DNA of 28,177 nt, taken from Actinomycetes bacterium. GTDB lineage: Bacteria > Actinomycetota > Acidimicrobiia > Acidimicrobiales > SZUA-35. The position numbers and the translations under genes are program-made. Numbering within the stretch: the first letter of the stretch is position 1; the number at the start of each line of letters is the position of its first letter. Positions 7,813 to 15,350 of this stretch are shown piece after piece. The stretch spans positions 1-28,177 of the forward strand of contig JAAETV010000053.1 of assembly GCA_024227975.1 (NCBI GenBank), given 5' to 3'. The notes beneath the pieces were generated by a model. The model searched no databases, had not been told where the DNA came from, and saw nothing but the letters and a program-made list of their open reading frames with translations.

Positions 7813-7860
7813 CAAGTTTCAATGTACTTTCATCACCTTTGATCAAGCGTGCCGAACGAA

Positions 7861-8433
7861 CTAGCAGGAGGGGTACGAATCGTCGATCGAGGTGTCGTAG
7901 GGCGCGGTCAACCCCTCCGAAATCATGGTTGCCTGGTCGAGTAGCCGGTCGTGGGCCGGGTCTTGGGGCCAAGCCCGCCGGGGGTCGTTGGCGAACGCAG
8001 CGGAACGGACGAGGTCTCCGTCGGTGTGGATCCAATCATCGAGGGGGGCTTGAAGCGAGCCCAGAGACCTGGCTGCCCAGCAGAAGAGGTGGACGTCGGA
8101 ATCGGCCAGGAGCAAGGGTCGATCCCAATCGCTGGTGATGAGCAGGGTTCGTCTTCGACCGGGCCCCCGGGCACTGTTGGCGGTGGCCAGGAGCCATTCA
8201 AGCGTAGGAAGGGTGGATTCGAGGGCTGGGCCGGGGGCGACCCCCTGACGCGTGACAATACCTCTGTGGTCAATGAGGAGCCCGGCGGTTGCGGCGCGGT
8301 AGGTGTCGGCGAGCTCGAGGGCGAACCCAACCCCGTCACGGAAGGTGACCAGCGCGCCCAGCGGCCCATCCCGCTCTCGTGGCCTTTCGATGATTGACGA
8401 GTCGATGATTGGCTGGTGATCGGTGTCGGCCAT
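7861..8433 (-). CDS. Hypothetical protein, 190 aa
   Basis: I do not recognise this protein. It appears soluble, with no signal peptide or membrane helix, and its middle is hydrophobic and beta-like (LLIDHRGIV near residue 52; RRTLLITSDWDRPLLL near 95). It ends in an acidic stretch and a C-terminal Cys. The competing plus-strand frame (7951-8397) has a low-complexity composition typical of antisense GC-rich shadows, so the minus-strand frame is preferred. The ATG at 8433 is preceded by GGGAGCAGG about 4 nt away, an acceptable ribosome-binding site. It lies downstream of the AlaX gene on the same strand, 123 nt away, and is convergent with terC. Confidence 0.6.
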   Translation of the reverse strand: MADTDHQPIIDSSIIERPRERDGPLGALVTFRDGVGFALELADTYRAATAGLLIDHRGIVTRQGVAPGPALESTLPTLEWLLATANSARGPGRRRTLLITSDWDRPLLLADSDVHLFCWAARSLGSLQAPLDDWIHTDGDLVRSAAFANDPRRAWPQDPAHDRLLDQATMISEGLTAPYDTSIDDSYPSC

Positions 8434-8471
8434 GACCTGCTCCCGATTGATACGGAGTTGGGGCGGGCTGA

Positions 8472-8504
8472 TCGACCGCGAGCTGGCACCAAGCCAGTGG
8501 TCGA
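8472..8504 (-). terminator. Candidate two-part hairpin after the AlaX gene
   Basis: Nested arms TCGACC/GGTCGA (8472-8477, 8499-8504) and CTGGC/GCCAG (8483-8487, 8493-8497) form a stem with a small internal loop. It lies 3' of the AlaX gene and 5' of the 190-aa gene. No U-tract follows. Confidence 0.3.
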
Positions 8505-8556
8505 CAAGCTAGTCATGGGGTGTGACATCAGCCCCGTCTCGTCGAGGCAGAAAGGG

Positions 8557-9291
8557 TCAGCGGAGCTGGATGCGAACCCGCTTGTTGCCCTTGCCTTTTG
8601 ACTCGGTCTTGGTGATCTCGAAGTGCCCGATCTCACCGGTTGAGGCGACGTGGGTTCCCCCATCGGCCTGCTTGTCGAGCCCAATGATGTCGACGACCCG
8701 GATCCTGGTCACGGCCTCGGGAATCAGGTTGACCTTGGTTCGGATCAGGTCCTTGTCGGCCAGGGCCGCCGAGCGGTCGAGGTAGGAGACCTCGATCCTC
8801 CGGTCAGCCTCGATCTCGGCATTGACGGCGGCCGCAACCCGCTCGGCGAAGCCATCGGGGAGGGGGTCGAACTCGAAATCCATGCGGCCCTTGAGGGGCT
8901 CCATGTTTCCCCCTGTGACTGCTTTGTTGTACTCGTTCCAGATCACCCCGCAGAGGACGTGCATGGCTGAGTGGGTCCTCATCAGCTGGTGTCGCCGTTC
9001 CCAATCGATCTCAACCTCGACCACGGATCCGACGTCAGGGGATCCGATGTCGGCCGCGGTCGCCTGGCCAAGGTCGAGATGATGCCAGATCACCAGTCCG
9101 TCCTTCTTGACGGTGTCGATGGGGATCGAAGTACCGTCGATCCTGAGCGCGCCCGTGTCGTGGGGCTGCCCGCCACCGGTGGGGTAGAGGACGGTTCGAT
9201 CCAAGGCCACGGCATCGTCTCGCCGGTCGATCACGGTGGCTTCGATGCTCTTGAGATAGGCATCGTCGAGATAGACGAGTTCAGTTTCCAC
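8557..9291 (-). CDS. alaX: AlaX-type alanyl-tRNA editing protein
   Basis: A 244-aa free-standing trans-editing hydrolase homologous to the editing domain of alanyl-tRNA synthetase. Members of this family deacylate mischarged Ser-tRNA(Ala) or Gly-tRNA(Ala). The N-terminal YPTGGGQPHDTG motif (37-47) and the zinc-binding HSAMH (His107, His111) are present, followed by GGTHVASTGEIG with His214. The usual Cys ligand of the CGGTH motif is Asp210 here (ADGGTH), so the metal site would be His/His/Asp/His if functional. The protein is medium-length with a short basic C-terminus. The start is GTG at 9291, with a TAGGAT box ending 6 nt upstream, so translation is probably leaderless. Family assignment is strong; the exact tRNA substrate is unknown. 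Confidence 0.9.
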   Translation of the reverse strand: METELVYLDDAYLKSIEATVIDRRDDAVALDRTVLYPTGGGQPHDTGALRIDGTSIPIDTVKKDGLVIWHHLDLGQATAADIGSPDVGSVVEVEIDWERRHQLMRTHSAMHVLCGVIWNEYNKAVTGGNMEPLKGRMDFEFDPLPDGFAERVAAAVNAEIEADRRIEVSYLDRSAALADKDLIRTKVNLIPEAVTRIRVVDIIGLDKQADGGTHVASTGEIGHFEITKTESKGKGNKRVRIQLR

Positions 9292-9297
9292 CGCGTC

Positions 9298-9303
9298 ATC
9301 CTA
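9298..9303 (-). promoter_or_regulatory. -10 box of a leaderless promoter (alaX)
   Basis: TAGGAT on the minus strand lies 6 nt before the GTG start at 9291 and matches TANNNT. No convincing -35 or ribosome-binding site is seen, consistent with a leaderless mRNA. Confidence 0.55.
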
Positions 9304-9395
9304 TGGGTGTTGGGGAAGGCCTCAGGCCGAGTCGTATTGGGCCAAGGGCCATCTGGCCCATTGAGTATGGGTCGCAAGATGCCGATTGATGTCAA

Positions 9396-9581
9396 ATGTT
9401 TCCCTTCGACGGGGCGGCTGCGCCCGATCAGGACACCGGATCCGCCGCCGAGCGCGGCGCAGGACTAGTCGAATATGCGTTGCTGGTCTCATTGATCGTC
9501 CTGGTCTGCATTGCTGCGGTACAGCTGCTGGGCGGCACGACCAGCGACATCTACTCGTCGGCCGTTGTCGGCTTCGAGTAG
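9396..9581 (+). CDS. Flp-type (type IVb) pilin
   Basis: A 61-aa prepilin-like protein. A short polar leader ends in ERG, followed by AGLVEYALLVSLIVLV. This gives the Flp prepilin pattern G|xxxxEY: Gly21 at -1, Glu26 at +5 and Tyr27 at +6, then a hydrophobic helix of about 20 residues and a short polar tail. Processing by a TadV-type prepilin peptidase and assembly into Tad pili or a pseudopilus would be expected. No other tad/cpa gene is in the window, so it is a solitary pilin here. The ATG at 9396 lacks a clear ribosome-binding site. Its TAG ends exactly one base before the stop codon of the convergent Lrp-type gene. Confidence 0.8.
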   Translation: MFPFDGAAAPDQDTGSAAERGAGLVEYALLVSLIVLVCIAAVQLLGGTTSDIYSSAVVGFE

Positions 9582-10061
9582 TCACCTCGGGCCCCTGTAG
9601 GGACCGAGCTGGAAACCGGTCCGGTCACAGACTTGGCGGATGGCAAAGCTCGACCGCAAACGAGAGACTCCTGGCAAGATGGCAAGGCGGGTGCGATGGA
9701 TCCGCTCATAGTCACCGACATCGGCGCAAGCCAGGTGGACGAGGTAGTCGGACTCACCGCTCATGAGGTGGCAGCTCATGACCTCGGGACACTCGCCGAT
9801 GGCGGCCTCGAACTCGTCTAGTTGGGCCTCGGTCTGGCTGGCCAGTGATATCTCGACGAAGACCGACGTGGCTCGTCCCACAGCGGCCGGATTGACGAGG
9901 GCAACGTAGCGGTCGATGACGTCCTCGTTCTCCAGCGACCTCACCCGCCGCAGGCAGGCCGAAGGGGAGAGGCCGACCCGATCGGCCAGCTCTGCGTTGG
10001 TTACCCGACCCTCGTGTTGGAGGATGGATATGATGGCGAGATCGGTTGCATCTAGCTCCAT
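9582..10061 (-). CDS. Lrp/AsnC-family transcriptional regulator (AldR-like)
   Basis: A protein of about 159 aa with an N-terminal winged HTH (helix region VTNAELADRVGLSPSACLRR, residues about 21-40) and a C-terminal RAM/AsnC effector-binding domain with the usual alternating pattern (SGESDYLVHLACADVGDYE). Lrp-type proteins form dimers and octamers and sense amino acids. It is transcribed divergently from alanine dehydrogenase, the same arrangement as AldR/ald in mycobacteria, so control of ald in response to alanine is the likely role. The ATG at 10061 is given; a GTG two codons upstream (10067) is equally possible. AATACT lies 7 nt before the ATG. Its stop codon abuts that of the pilin gene. 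Confidence 0.88.
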   Translation of the reverse strand: MELDATDLAIISILQHEGRVTNAELADRVGLSPSACLRRVRSLENEDVIDRYVALVNPAAVGRATSVFVEISLASQTEAQLDEFEAAIGECPEVMSCHLMSGESDYLVHLACADVGDYERIHRTRLAILPGVSRLRSSFAIRQVCDRTGFQLGPYRGPR

Positions 10062-10121
10062 GTTCACAAGTATTCACCGCAATTACCGCACTGGACAACA
10101 GAAGATGCGGTTTGGAGGGTG

Positions 10122-10168
10122 AATCTCGTGTAATTCGCAAGCGGGTGTCGGCTGCGAAATCGTAGATT
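10122..10168. promoter_or_regulatory. Imperfect inverted repeat between AldR-like regulator and ald (operator candidate)
   Basis: Left arm 10122-10139 (AATCT...TTCGCA) and right arm 10153-10168 (TGCGAA...AGATT) are mirror images in their outer 5 and inner 6 bases, around a 13-bp centre. The element occupies the divergent 163-bp gap, upstream of the ald leader, where an Lrp-type octamer would be expected to bind. Confidence 0.5.
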
Positions 10169-10210
10169 GGTTCAGGTAGTTCCTTTAGGTAGAGGTCTAG
10201 TCGAGCATCA

Positions 10211-10216
10211 AGGAGG
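10211..10216 (+). promoter_or_regulatory. Ribosome-binding site of ald
   Basis: AGGAGG lies 8 nt before ATG 10225. It is one of the few strong Shine-Dalgarno sequences in the window and fixes the ald start. Confidence 0.75.
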
Positions 10217-10224
10217 CCAGTTCG

Positions 10225-11346
10225 ATGCGTGTTGGTGTGCCAATGGAGGTCAAGGAGAGCGAGCACCGGGTCGGGCTGACACCGGCCAGTGTTCGCGAGG
10301 TGGTCGGCCGGGGCCACGAGGTCGTGGTGCAGGCTGCTGCCGGTCTCGGCATCGGGGCCGACGACGATGCATACACCTCAGTTGGGGCGACCATCGCCCC
10401 TGACGCCGAAACCGTCTTCGAGCAGGCGGAGCTCATCGTCAAGGTCAAGGAACCCCAGGCCCCCGAGCGGGCCATGCTTCGTCCCGGTCAGACCTTGTTC
10501 ACCTACCTTCATCTGGCCCCCGACCCTGAACAGGCCAATGACTTGATCGCCAGTGGGGCTGTCTGCATCGCCTATGAGACCGTCTCCGATCGACACGGCG
10601 GCCTTCCCCTCCTGGCTCCGATGTCCAAGGTGGCTGGCCGGATGTCTGTCCAGGCGGGCGCTCACTGCCTCGAGTCCCCACAGGGTGGAGCTGGGCTTCT
10701 CATCGGCGGGGTACCGGGGGTTGCACCGGCCAAGGTCGTCATCATCGGCGGTGGTGTCGTTGGTGAGAACGCAACCGAGATCGCGGTTGGCATGGGGGCC
10801 GACGTGACCGTGCTCGATCGCAGCCTTCCGGTTCTCGACGACTTGTCGGCTCGTTTCGGTCCCGCTATCACCACCCGCTATTCGACGACCGCAGCCCTGG
10901 AGGAGCTGGTGCTCGACGCCGATCTTGTCATCGGGGCGGTGCTGGTCAAGGGGGCCCGGGCCCCCAAGTTGGTGACGGCCGAGATGGTGAAGCAGATGAG
11001 GGCCGGTTCGGTACTGGTCGATGTGGCCATCGACCAGGGGGGCTCCATGGAAACCTCGCACCCGACCACCCACTCCGACCCGACCTATGTCGTCGATGGG
11101 GTCGTCCACTACGCCGTTGCCAATATGCCAGGGGCCGTGCCCGGTACCTCGACCCATGCCCTAAACAATGCAACCCTTCCGTTTGTGTTGGCCCTGGCCG
11201 ACAAGGGACCGCGGCAGGCCCTGGCCGAGGACTCCCACCTCCGTGATGGGCTGAACGTCATCGCTGGTTCTGTGACCGAACGAGCAGTGGCCGACGCCTT
11301 GGGTCATCGCTACCTGGATCCTGGAATCGCCCTCGATTCGATCTGA
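10225..11346 (+). CDS. ald: Alanine dehydrogenase
   Basis: A 373-aa NAD-dependent L-alanine dehydrogenase that interconverts L-alanine and pyruvate plus ammonia. The N-terminus [20 protein letters not shown] has the substrate Arg15. KVKEPQ (Lys74 region), FTYLHLAP (His95 region) and [10 protein letters not shown] (catalytic Asp, about 268) are all family signatures. The NAD motif is [10 protein letters not shown] near residues 173-182. Length is normal for the family (about 370 aa). It functions as a soluble hexamer linking nitrogen assimilation and redox balance. A strong AGGAGG precedes the ATG. The divergent Lrp-type gene and the inverted repeat between them point to alanine-dependent control. 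The 83 nt after its stop hold no recognisable element. Confidence 0.96.
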   Translation: MRVGVPMEVKESEHRVGLTPASVREVVGRGHEVVVQAAAGLGIGADDDAYTSVGATIAPDAETVFEQAELIVKVKEPQAPERAMLRPGQTLFTYLHLAPDPEQANDLIASGAVCIAYETVSDRHGGLPLLAPMSKVAGRMSVQAGAHCLESPQGGAGLLIGGVPGVAPAKVVIIGGGVVGENATEIAVGMGADVTVLDRSLPVLDDLSARFGPAITTRYSTTAALEELVLDADLVIGAVLVKGARAPKLVTAEMVKQMRAGSVLVDVAIDQGGSMETSHPTTHSDPTYVVDGVVHYAVANMPGAVPGTSTHALNNATLPFVLALADKGPRQALAEDSHLRDGLNVIAGSVTERAVADALGHRYLDPGIALDSI

Positions 11347-11429
11347 GATAGCTCCCGAGCCTTCTCTTGCTGGCGAACAAGTGTCTGATTGAGCTGACCT
11401 GGGGTTGGTTGGCGTGACAGGGTAGGACC

Positions 11430-12428
11430 ATGGCTCCAACCAAGGTCTCCGTTGCCTTTCCTCCCGTGCCCGAAACCCCCGACCACATAGTGTTGGCCGA
11501 AGAGCTCGGCTATAGCACGGCATGGGTCTACGACACTCCGGCTCTCCAGCTCGATTGTTGGATGACAATGGCCCTGGCCGCGATCAGAACAGACCGGATC
11601 AGGCTCGGCCCCGGGGTCCTGATTCCCTCATTGCGCCATCCGATGGTCACGGCCTCGGCCATTGCCACCCTGGTCGGCTTGGCCGGCACGGATCGGGTGA
11701 TAGTCGGGGTTGGTACTGGGTTCACCGGGCGCCGGGCCATGGGCCACAAACCCCTGCGGTGGAAGGACATGCCCTCCATGGTGGGCCAGGTCCGAGATCT
11801 GTTGGCGGGTCAGGTAGTGGAGATCGATGGTAAGTCGGCCCAGATGCTCCATGGTCAGGACCAGGGTCCAGCTCGCCCGATCGAGGTCCCCTGGGTGCTG
11901 GGAGTCAATGGGCCGAGGGGGCTGGAGACGGCGGCCTCGTTGGGCTGCGGGGTCTTCACCTCCCGCCCTCGTCCCGATGCGGTCTACGACGACATCGACG
12001 ATGTGATCCTGCTCGGTTTCGGCACCGTTCTCGCTGAGGGGGAGACGATGGAATCGCTTCGGGTCCTGAACACGGCTGGCCCAGGAGTGGTCGTTGCCTA
12101 TCACGCCTTCCTCGAACAGGGCGATGATGAGCGCCTGGATCGGCTACCGAATGCTGAGCTGTTCCGCCAACTGGCCAATTCTGGTGATTCCTCGACCCGA
12201 CACCTCCGGCTCCACGCGGGCCATCTGACCAAGTTGAATGACATCGACCGTCAGGTCCTGGTCGGTGAGGCGATGTCGATGGCTCCGCTGATCTGTGAGC
12301 CTCACGTTCTCGTTGACCGGCTCCAGCGGCTCTCCCATCAGGGGATCACCGAGGTCGCCTTCCAACCCATGGGCGATATCGAGCGTGAGTTGCGTGCTTT
12401 CGCCGAGGCGGCCGAGCTCGGTTCCTAG
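11430..12428 (+). CDS. LLM-class (luciferase-like) flavin/F420 oxidoreductase
   Basis: A 332-aa member of the luciferase-like monooxygenase superfamily, folded as a TIM barrel that binds FMN or F420. Visible signatures are the N-terminal strand VSVAFPPVP, AEELGYSTAWVYD (about 24-36), RIRLGPGVLIPSLRHP (about 56-71) and DRVIVGVGTGFTGR (about 88-101). Actinobacterial members are frequently F420-dependent dehydrogenases or reductases; cofactor and substrate cannot be read here. The ATG at 11430 has GGTAGGAC just upstream. It is convergent with a second LLM gene whose stop lies 29 bp away. The two share only the general fold pattern, so they are not a recent duplication. Confidence 0.82.
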   Translation: MAPTKVSVAFPPVPETPDHIVLAEELGYSTAWVYDTPALQLDCWMTMALAAIRTDRIRLGPGVLIPSLRHPMVTASAIATLVGLAGTDRVIVGVGTGFTGRRAMGHKPLRWKDMPSMVGQVRDLLAGQVVEIDGKSAQMLHGQDQGPARPIEVPWVLGVNGPRGLETAASLGCGVFTSRPRPDAVYDDIDDVILLGFGTVLAEGETMESLRVLNTAGPGVVVAYHAFLEQGDDERLDRLPNAELFRQLANSGDSSTRHLRLHAGHLTKLNDIDRQVLVGEAMSMAPLICEPHVLVDRLQRLSHQGITEVAFQPMGDIERELRAFAEAAELGS

Positions 12429-12457
12429 CCCGGCGAAGCGCACTCTCGACGACATGG

Positions 12458-13495
12458 CTATTCGACCCAGGCCTTGATCTTCTCGATCGTGCCCAGCTTG
12501 TCTTCACCCTGGGGAGTGATGTTGAGATGGGTGACTCCGACCTCGGCGTAGATCTCCAACCGCTCACGGACCTGACCTTCGGGGCCGCACAAGGTGGACA
12601 GGTCCAGGTACTCGTCGGGCACGGCGGCCGTGGCCTCGGCCCGGTGGCCGCTGAGGAACAGATCTTGGATCTTCTCCGCCTCTTCTTCCCACCCGTAGCG
12701 CTTGAACAAGTCGTTGTAGAAGTTCTTCGACTTGGCCCCCATGCCACCAACGTAGAAGGCAATGTTTCCGCGAGCGGCCTCGCGGGCCTCGGTCACCGCC
12801 GGCCCATCGCCGAGGGCGACTGGTCCGCCGGCGATGATCTCCAGTGGGGGCATGTCAGCTGATCGCTTGGCCTTCCCCGCCGCCAGGGATTCGCCCCATA
12901 CCTGCTGGAAACGGTCGGGGACGAAGTGGATGGGCTGCCATCCGTTGGCCAGTTCGGCCGTCAGCTCCACATTCTTGGGTCCGATCGAGGCCACAACGAT
13001 GGGGATGTCGGGGCGGAGCATCTTGTTCATGAACTTGAGAGGCTTGCCCAGTCCGGTGCCCCGACCCTCGGGCAAGGGGAGGGAATAGGCCTTGCCGTCG
13101 TGGCTCACCTTCTCGCCCGACCAGACCTTGCGGCAGATCTCGATCGTGTCGCGGGTGCGGGCCATCGGCTTGTCGAAGGGCACCCCGTGCCAACCCTCGA
13201 TGACCTGGGGGCCTGAGGTACCGAGGCCGAGCACGAATCGACCCCCCGACAGAGCATCGATGGTGGCTGCCGTCTGAGCGATCAGGGTCGGACTGCGGGA
13301 ATAGACGGGAATGATCCCGGTCATCAAATGGACCCGCTCGGTCTGGCCAGCCAGATAGGCCAGGGTCGATGTCAGGTCGAAGCCGTAGATCTCACCACCC
13401 CAGATGAGGTCGATGCCGGCCGATTCCAGGTCGCGGGCCTGTTGGGCCAGCCGGACCGGGTCACCGTTGAATGAGATTGTGGTACTCAGCTTCAT
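12458..13495 (-). CDS. LLM-class F420-dependent oxidoreductase
   Basis: A 345-aa luciferase-like TIM-barrel oxidoreductase. Signatures: MKLSTTISFNGDP at the start, ARDLESAGIDLIWGGE (about 20-35), RVHLMTGIIPVYSRSP (about 53-68) and GGRFVLGLGTSGPQVIEGWHG (about 83-103). The last is characteristic of actinobacterial F420-dependent LLM proteins related to Rv3520c. The frame is open 96 nt further upstream, but homologues start at MKLS and a TAGCGT box lies 7 nt before this ATG, so the shorter start is chosen and the mRNA is probably leaderless. It is divergent from the double-hydrolase gene. The reaction is unknown; saturation or desaturation of small organic molecules is typical of the family. 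Confidence 0.85.
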   Translation of the reverse strand: MKLSTTISFNGDPVRLAQQARDLESAGIDLIWGGEIYGFDLTSTLAYLAGQTERVHLMTGIIPVYSRSPTLIAQTAATIDALSGGRFVLGLGTSGPQVIEGWHGVPFDKPMARTRDTIEICRKVWSGEKVSHDGKAYSLPLPEGRGTGLGKPLKFMNKMLRPDIPIVVASIGPKNVELTAELANGWQPIHFVPDRFQQVWGESLAAGKAKRSADMPPLEIIAGGPVALGDGPAVTEAREAARGNIAFYVGGMGAKSKNFYNDLFKRYGWEEEAEKIQDLFLSGHRAEATAAVPDEYLDLSTLCGPEGQVRERLEIYAEVGVTHLNITPQGEDKLGTIEKIKAWVE

Positions 13496-13502
13496 GACGG
13501 CA

Positions 13503-13508
13503 ACGCTA
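13503..13508 (-). promoter_or_regulatory. -10 box of a leaderless promoter (LLM gene)
   Basis: TAGCGT on the minus strand lies 7 nt before the ATG at 13495. No ribosome-binding site is present. This supports the downstream start over the longer open frame. Confidence 0.5.
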
Positions 13509-13643
13509 GCTGTTCGCCCCCGGACGGTACATCTCGATGGGATCTGAACACCGGAAACGGTCAGGGTGAGGTTTCTGCTGGTCACCAACACGCTCGGTGG
13601 TCGGTATTCCCTTGCCGATAGGTAGTGCGACCTAGGGGGTGAT

Positions 13644-13686
13644 CATTGGTCAGACCTCTGGTTGGTTCAACACCTACCATTGGTCA
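13644..13686. promoter_or_regulatory. Direct repeat CATTGGTCA overlapping a promoter (operator candidate)
   Basis: CATTGGTCA occurs at 13644-13652 and again at 13678-13686, 34 bp apart. The second copy overlaps the TACCAT -10 candidate (13675-13680) of the double-hydrolase gene, so a bound protein could block or assist RNA polymerase. An inverted TAGGT/ACCTA pair lies just upstream (13619-13634). The rest of the 193-bp divergent gap shows nothing recognisable. Confidence 0.4.
13675..13680 (+). promoter_or_regulatory. -10 box of a probable leaderless promoter (double hydrolase)
   Basis: TACCAT lies 8 nt before ATG 13689. The next upstream start (TTG 13662) would place this box inside the coding region, so the box argues for the ATG. 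Confidence 0.4.
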
Positions 13687-13688
13687 CG

Positions 13689-15341
13689 ATGCTGGAGAAG
13701 GGCTTCATCGAGACCAGCCTGGTACCTGGTCCCGTTGACTATGCCGTTCTGCGGCCTGGTTCGGGCCCGACGACCGAGCTTCCCATCCTGTTGTGGCTAC
13801 ACGGGGGTGGGGGGTCGTCGCGTTTCCTGGAGACCTGCAAGGCTCACTTCATCACCGGTTGGCAGGAGTCGAGCCTTCCCGACCTCGTTGCTGTTACCCC
13901 TAGCGCCGGCTGGTCGTTCTATCTCGATCGCTTTGATGGCACCGAGTTGTGGGAGACCTTCCTGTTGGAGGAACTGGTCCCCCACATCCGAAAGCAGACG
14001 GGCTCTTCCGATGGGCCTCTGCTGATCGGGGGTATCTCGAGCGGGGCCGTTGCTGGTCTCCGGCTGGCATTCAAGCGACCTGAGCTCTTCGCTGCCGTTC
14101 TTGCTGTCGAACCGACCCTGGAAGGAGCCCTCGACGTCAATCAGGTCTTGCTGCGGGATCGGGTCCACATGCCTGACACGATCCGAGCCCGCCTCTTCGG
14201 TGATCCGATCGACCCTCGGTATTGGATGGCCAACCAGCCGACAGCACTGGCGGCCGAGAACGCAACGGCCATTGTTGCCAATGATGTCGCCGTCTACCTC
14301 GACTGTGGCGACAACGACTCCCTTCATGCCCAATACGGGGCCGAGCAGTTGCACCGCCAGCTCTTCGACGCCGGGATCTCCCACGAGTACCGCCTGGTCA
14401 AGGGGGCCAACCATGTGGGACCGACTGTCGGCCCTCGCATCGTCGACGCCCTTCGCTTCGCCGGACGGATCCTCAAGGCCGACTACGAAGCCCCTCTCTC
14501 CTTCGACTCCCTGGTCGAGATGGAGACCTTCGCCAACCAGGTCCGGGAGTTGGAGATGGCGGTCGGCTATCGCCAAGAGCGGACTGTGCAGCGATTGGAC
14601 TGCAAGCTGAGGGTTCAGGTCCAAGGAGAAGGGCCGAGGGTTGTGATGCTCCCCTCTCTGGGACGGGGGGCCGCTGACTATGCGGACCTGGCCGACCGTG
14701 TGGCTCGCGCCGGGTTCTGCATGGTCCGTCCAGAGCCTCGGGGAGTCAGTGGCACCTCGAAGAGTCTCGAAGGGGTCTCCCTCGAACACTTCGCCGATGA
14801 TGTGGCCGCCGTTATCGACTCGTTCGGGGGGCCGGCAACTGTCGTCGGCCATGACTTCGGGGGCCAGGTGGCTCAGATGGTGTCCTACCTCTACCCCAAC
14901 CTGGTCTCATCGCTCATCTTGTTGGCCCCTCCCGGCCCGAAGCCGGCCAAACCCGAGCCGGCAACTGCCTTGCGGCGGATCTTCGTTCCCGAGCTGAGCG
15001 ATGAGGAACACCTCGAAGCTGTTGCCCTTGCCCTCTTCGCCGAGGGCAACGATCCGGTGGTGTGGGTCAACGGCTGGTATCCGACCCTGGCTTTCGCCCA
15101 AGCTGAGGCGGAGCGTCACATATCACCAGAGGACATCTGGGCTCGGCTGCGCTGTGACACTCTTGTTCTGCAGCCGGCCGACGACCTGATCGTCGTACCC
15201 GAGAACGCCAAGCTGATGGCAGAACAACTCGGTGATCTGGTGACCTCGATCACGATCCCCAACGCGGGGCACGCCCTGTTGCCTGAGCAACCAGAGGCGG
15301 TGGCGGCGGCAGTCTTGTCGTGGCTCAAGACCCGTGGCTAG
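13689..15341 (+). CDS. Tandem alpha/beta-hydrolase fusion: Ser-type esterase plus Asp-nucleophile hydrolase
   Basis: A 550-aa protein with two alpha/beta-hydrolase domains. The first (about 1-270) resembles esterase-D/feruloyl-esterase-like enzymes: oxyanion region LLWLHGGGG, nucleophile Ser117 in GISSG, acid Asp208 or Asp210 in DCGDND, and His242 in GANHVG. The second (about 295-550) has GHDFGG with Asp389 at the nucleophile position, as in epoxide hydrolases and haloalkane dehalogenases, PADD as the likely acid loop, and His528 in NAGHALLPE. Its HGxP oxyanion motif is replaced by PSLGRG. No signal peptide is seen. ATG 13689 is preferred over TTG 13662 because TACCAT lies 8 nt upstream. The SMP-30-like gene starts 9 nt after the stop. 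Both catalytic sets look complete; substrates are unknown. Confidence 0.8.
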   Translation: MLEKGFIETSLVPGPVDYAVLRPGSGPTTELPILLWLHGGGGSSRFLETCKAHFITGWQESSLPDLVAVTPSAGWSFYLDRFDGTELWETFLLEELVPHIRKQTGSSDGPLLIGGISSGAVAGLRLAFKRPELFAAVLAVEPTLEGALDVNQVLLRDRVHMPDTIRARLFGDPIDPRYWMANQPTALAAENATAIVANDVAVYLDCGDNDSLHAQYGAEQLHRQLFDAGISHEYRLVKGANHVGPTVGPRIVDALRFAGRILKADYEAPLSFDSLVEMETFANQVRELEMAVGYRQERTVQRLDCKLRVQVQGEGPRVVMLPSLGRGAADYADLADRVARAGFCMVRPEPRGVSGTSKSLEGVSLEHFADDVAAVIDSFGGPATVVGHDFGGQVAQMVSYLYPNLVSSLILLAPPGPKPAKPEPATALRRIFVPELSDEEHLEAVALALFAEGNDPVVWVNGWYPTLAFAQAEAERHISPEDIWARLRCDTLVLQPADDLIVVPENAKLMAEQLGDLVTSITIPNAGHALLPEQPEAVAAAVLSWLKTRG

Positions 15342-15344
15342 GTT
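15339..15344 (+). promoter_or_regulatory. -10 box (TAGGTT) embedded in the preceding stop codon
   Basis: TAGGTT lies 6 nt before ATG 15351 of the SMP-30-like gene. Its first three bases are the TAG stop of the hydrolase gene. No ribosome-binding site is seen, so the downstream gene may have its own leaderless transcript. Confidence 0.45.
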
Positions 15345-15350
15345 CGGTCC

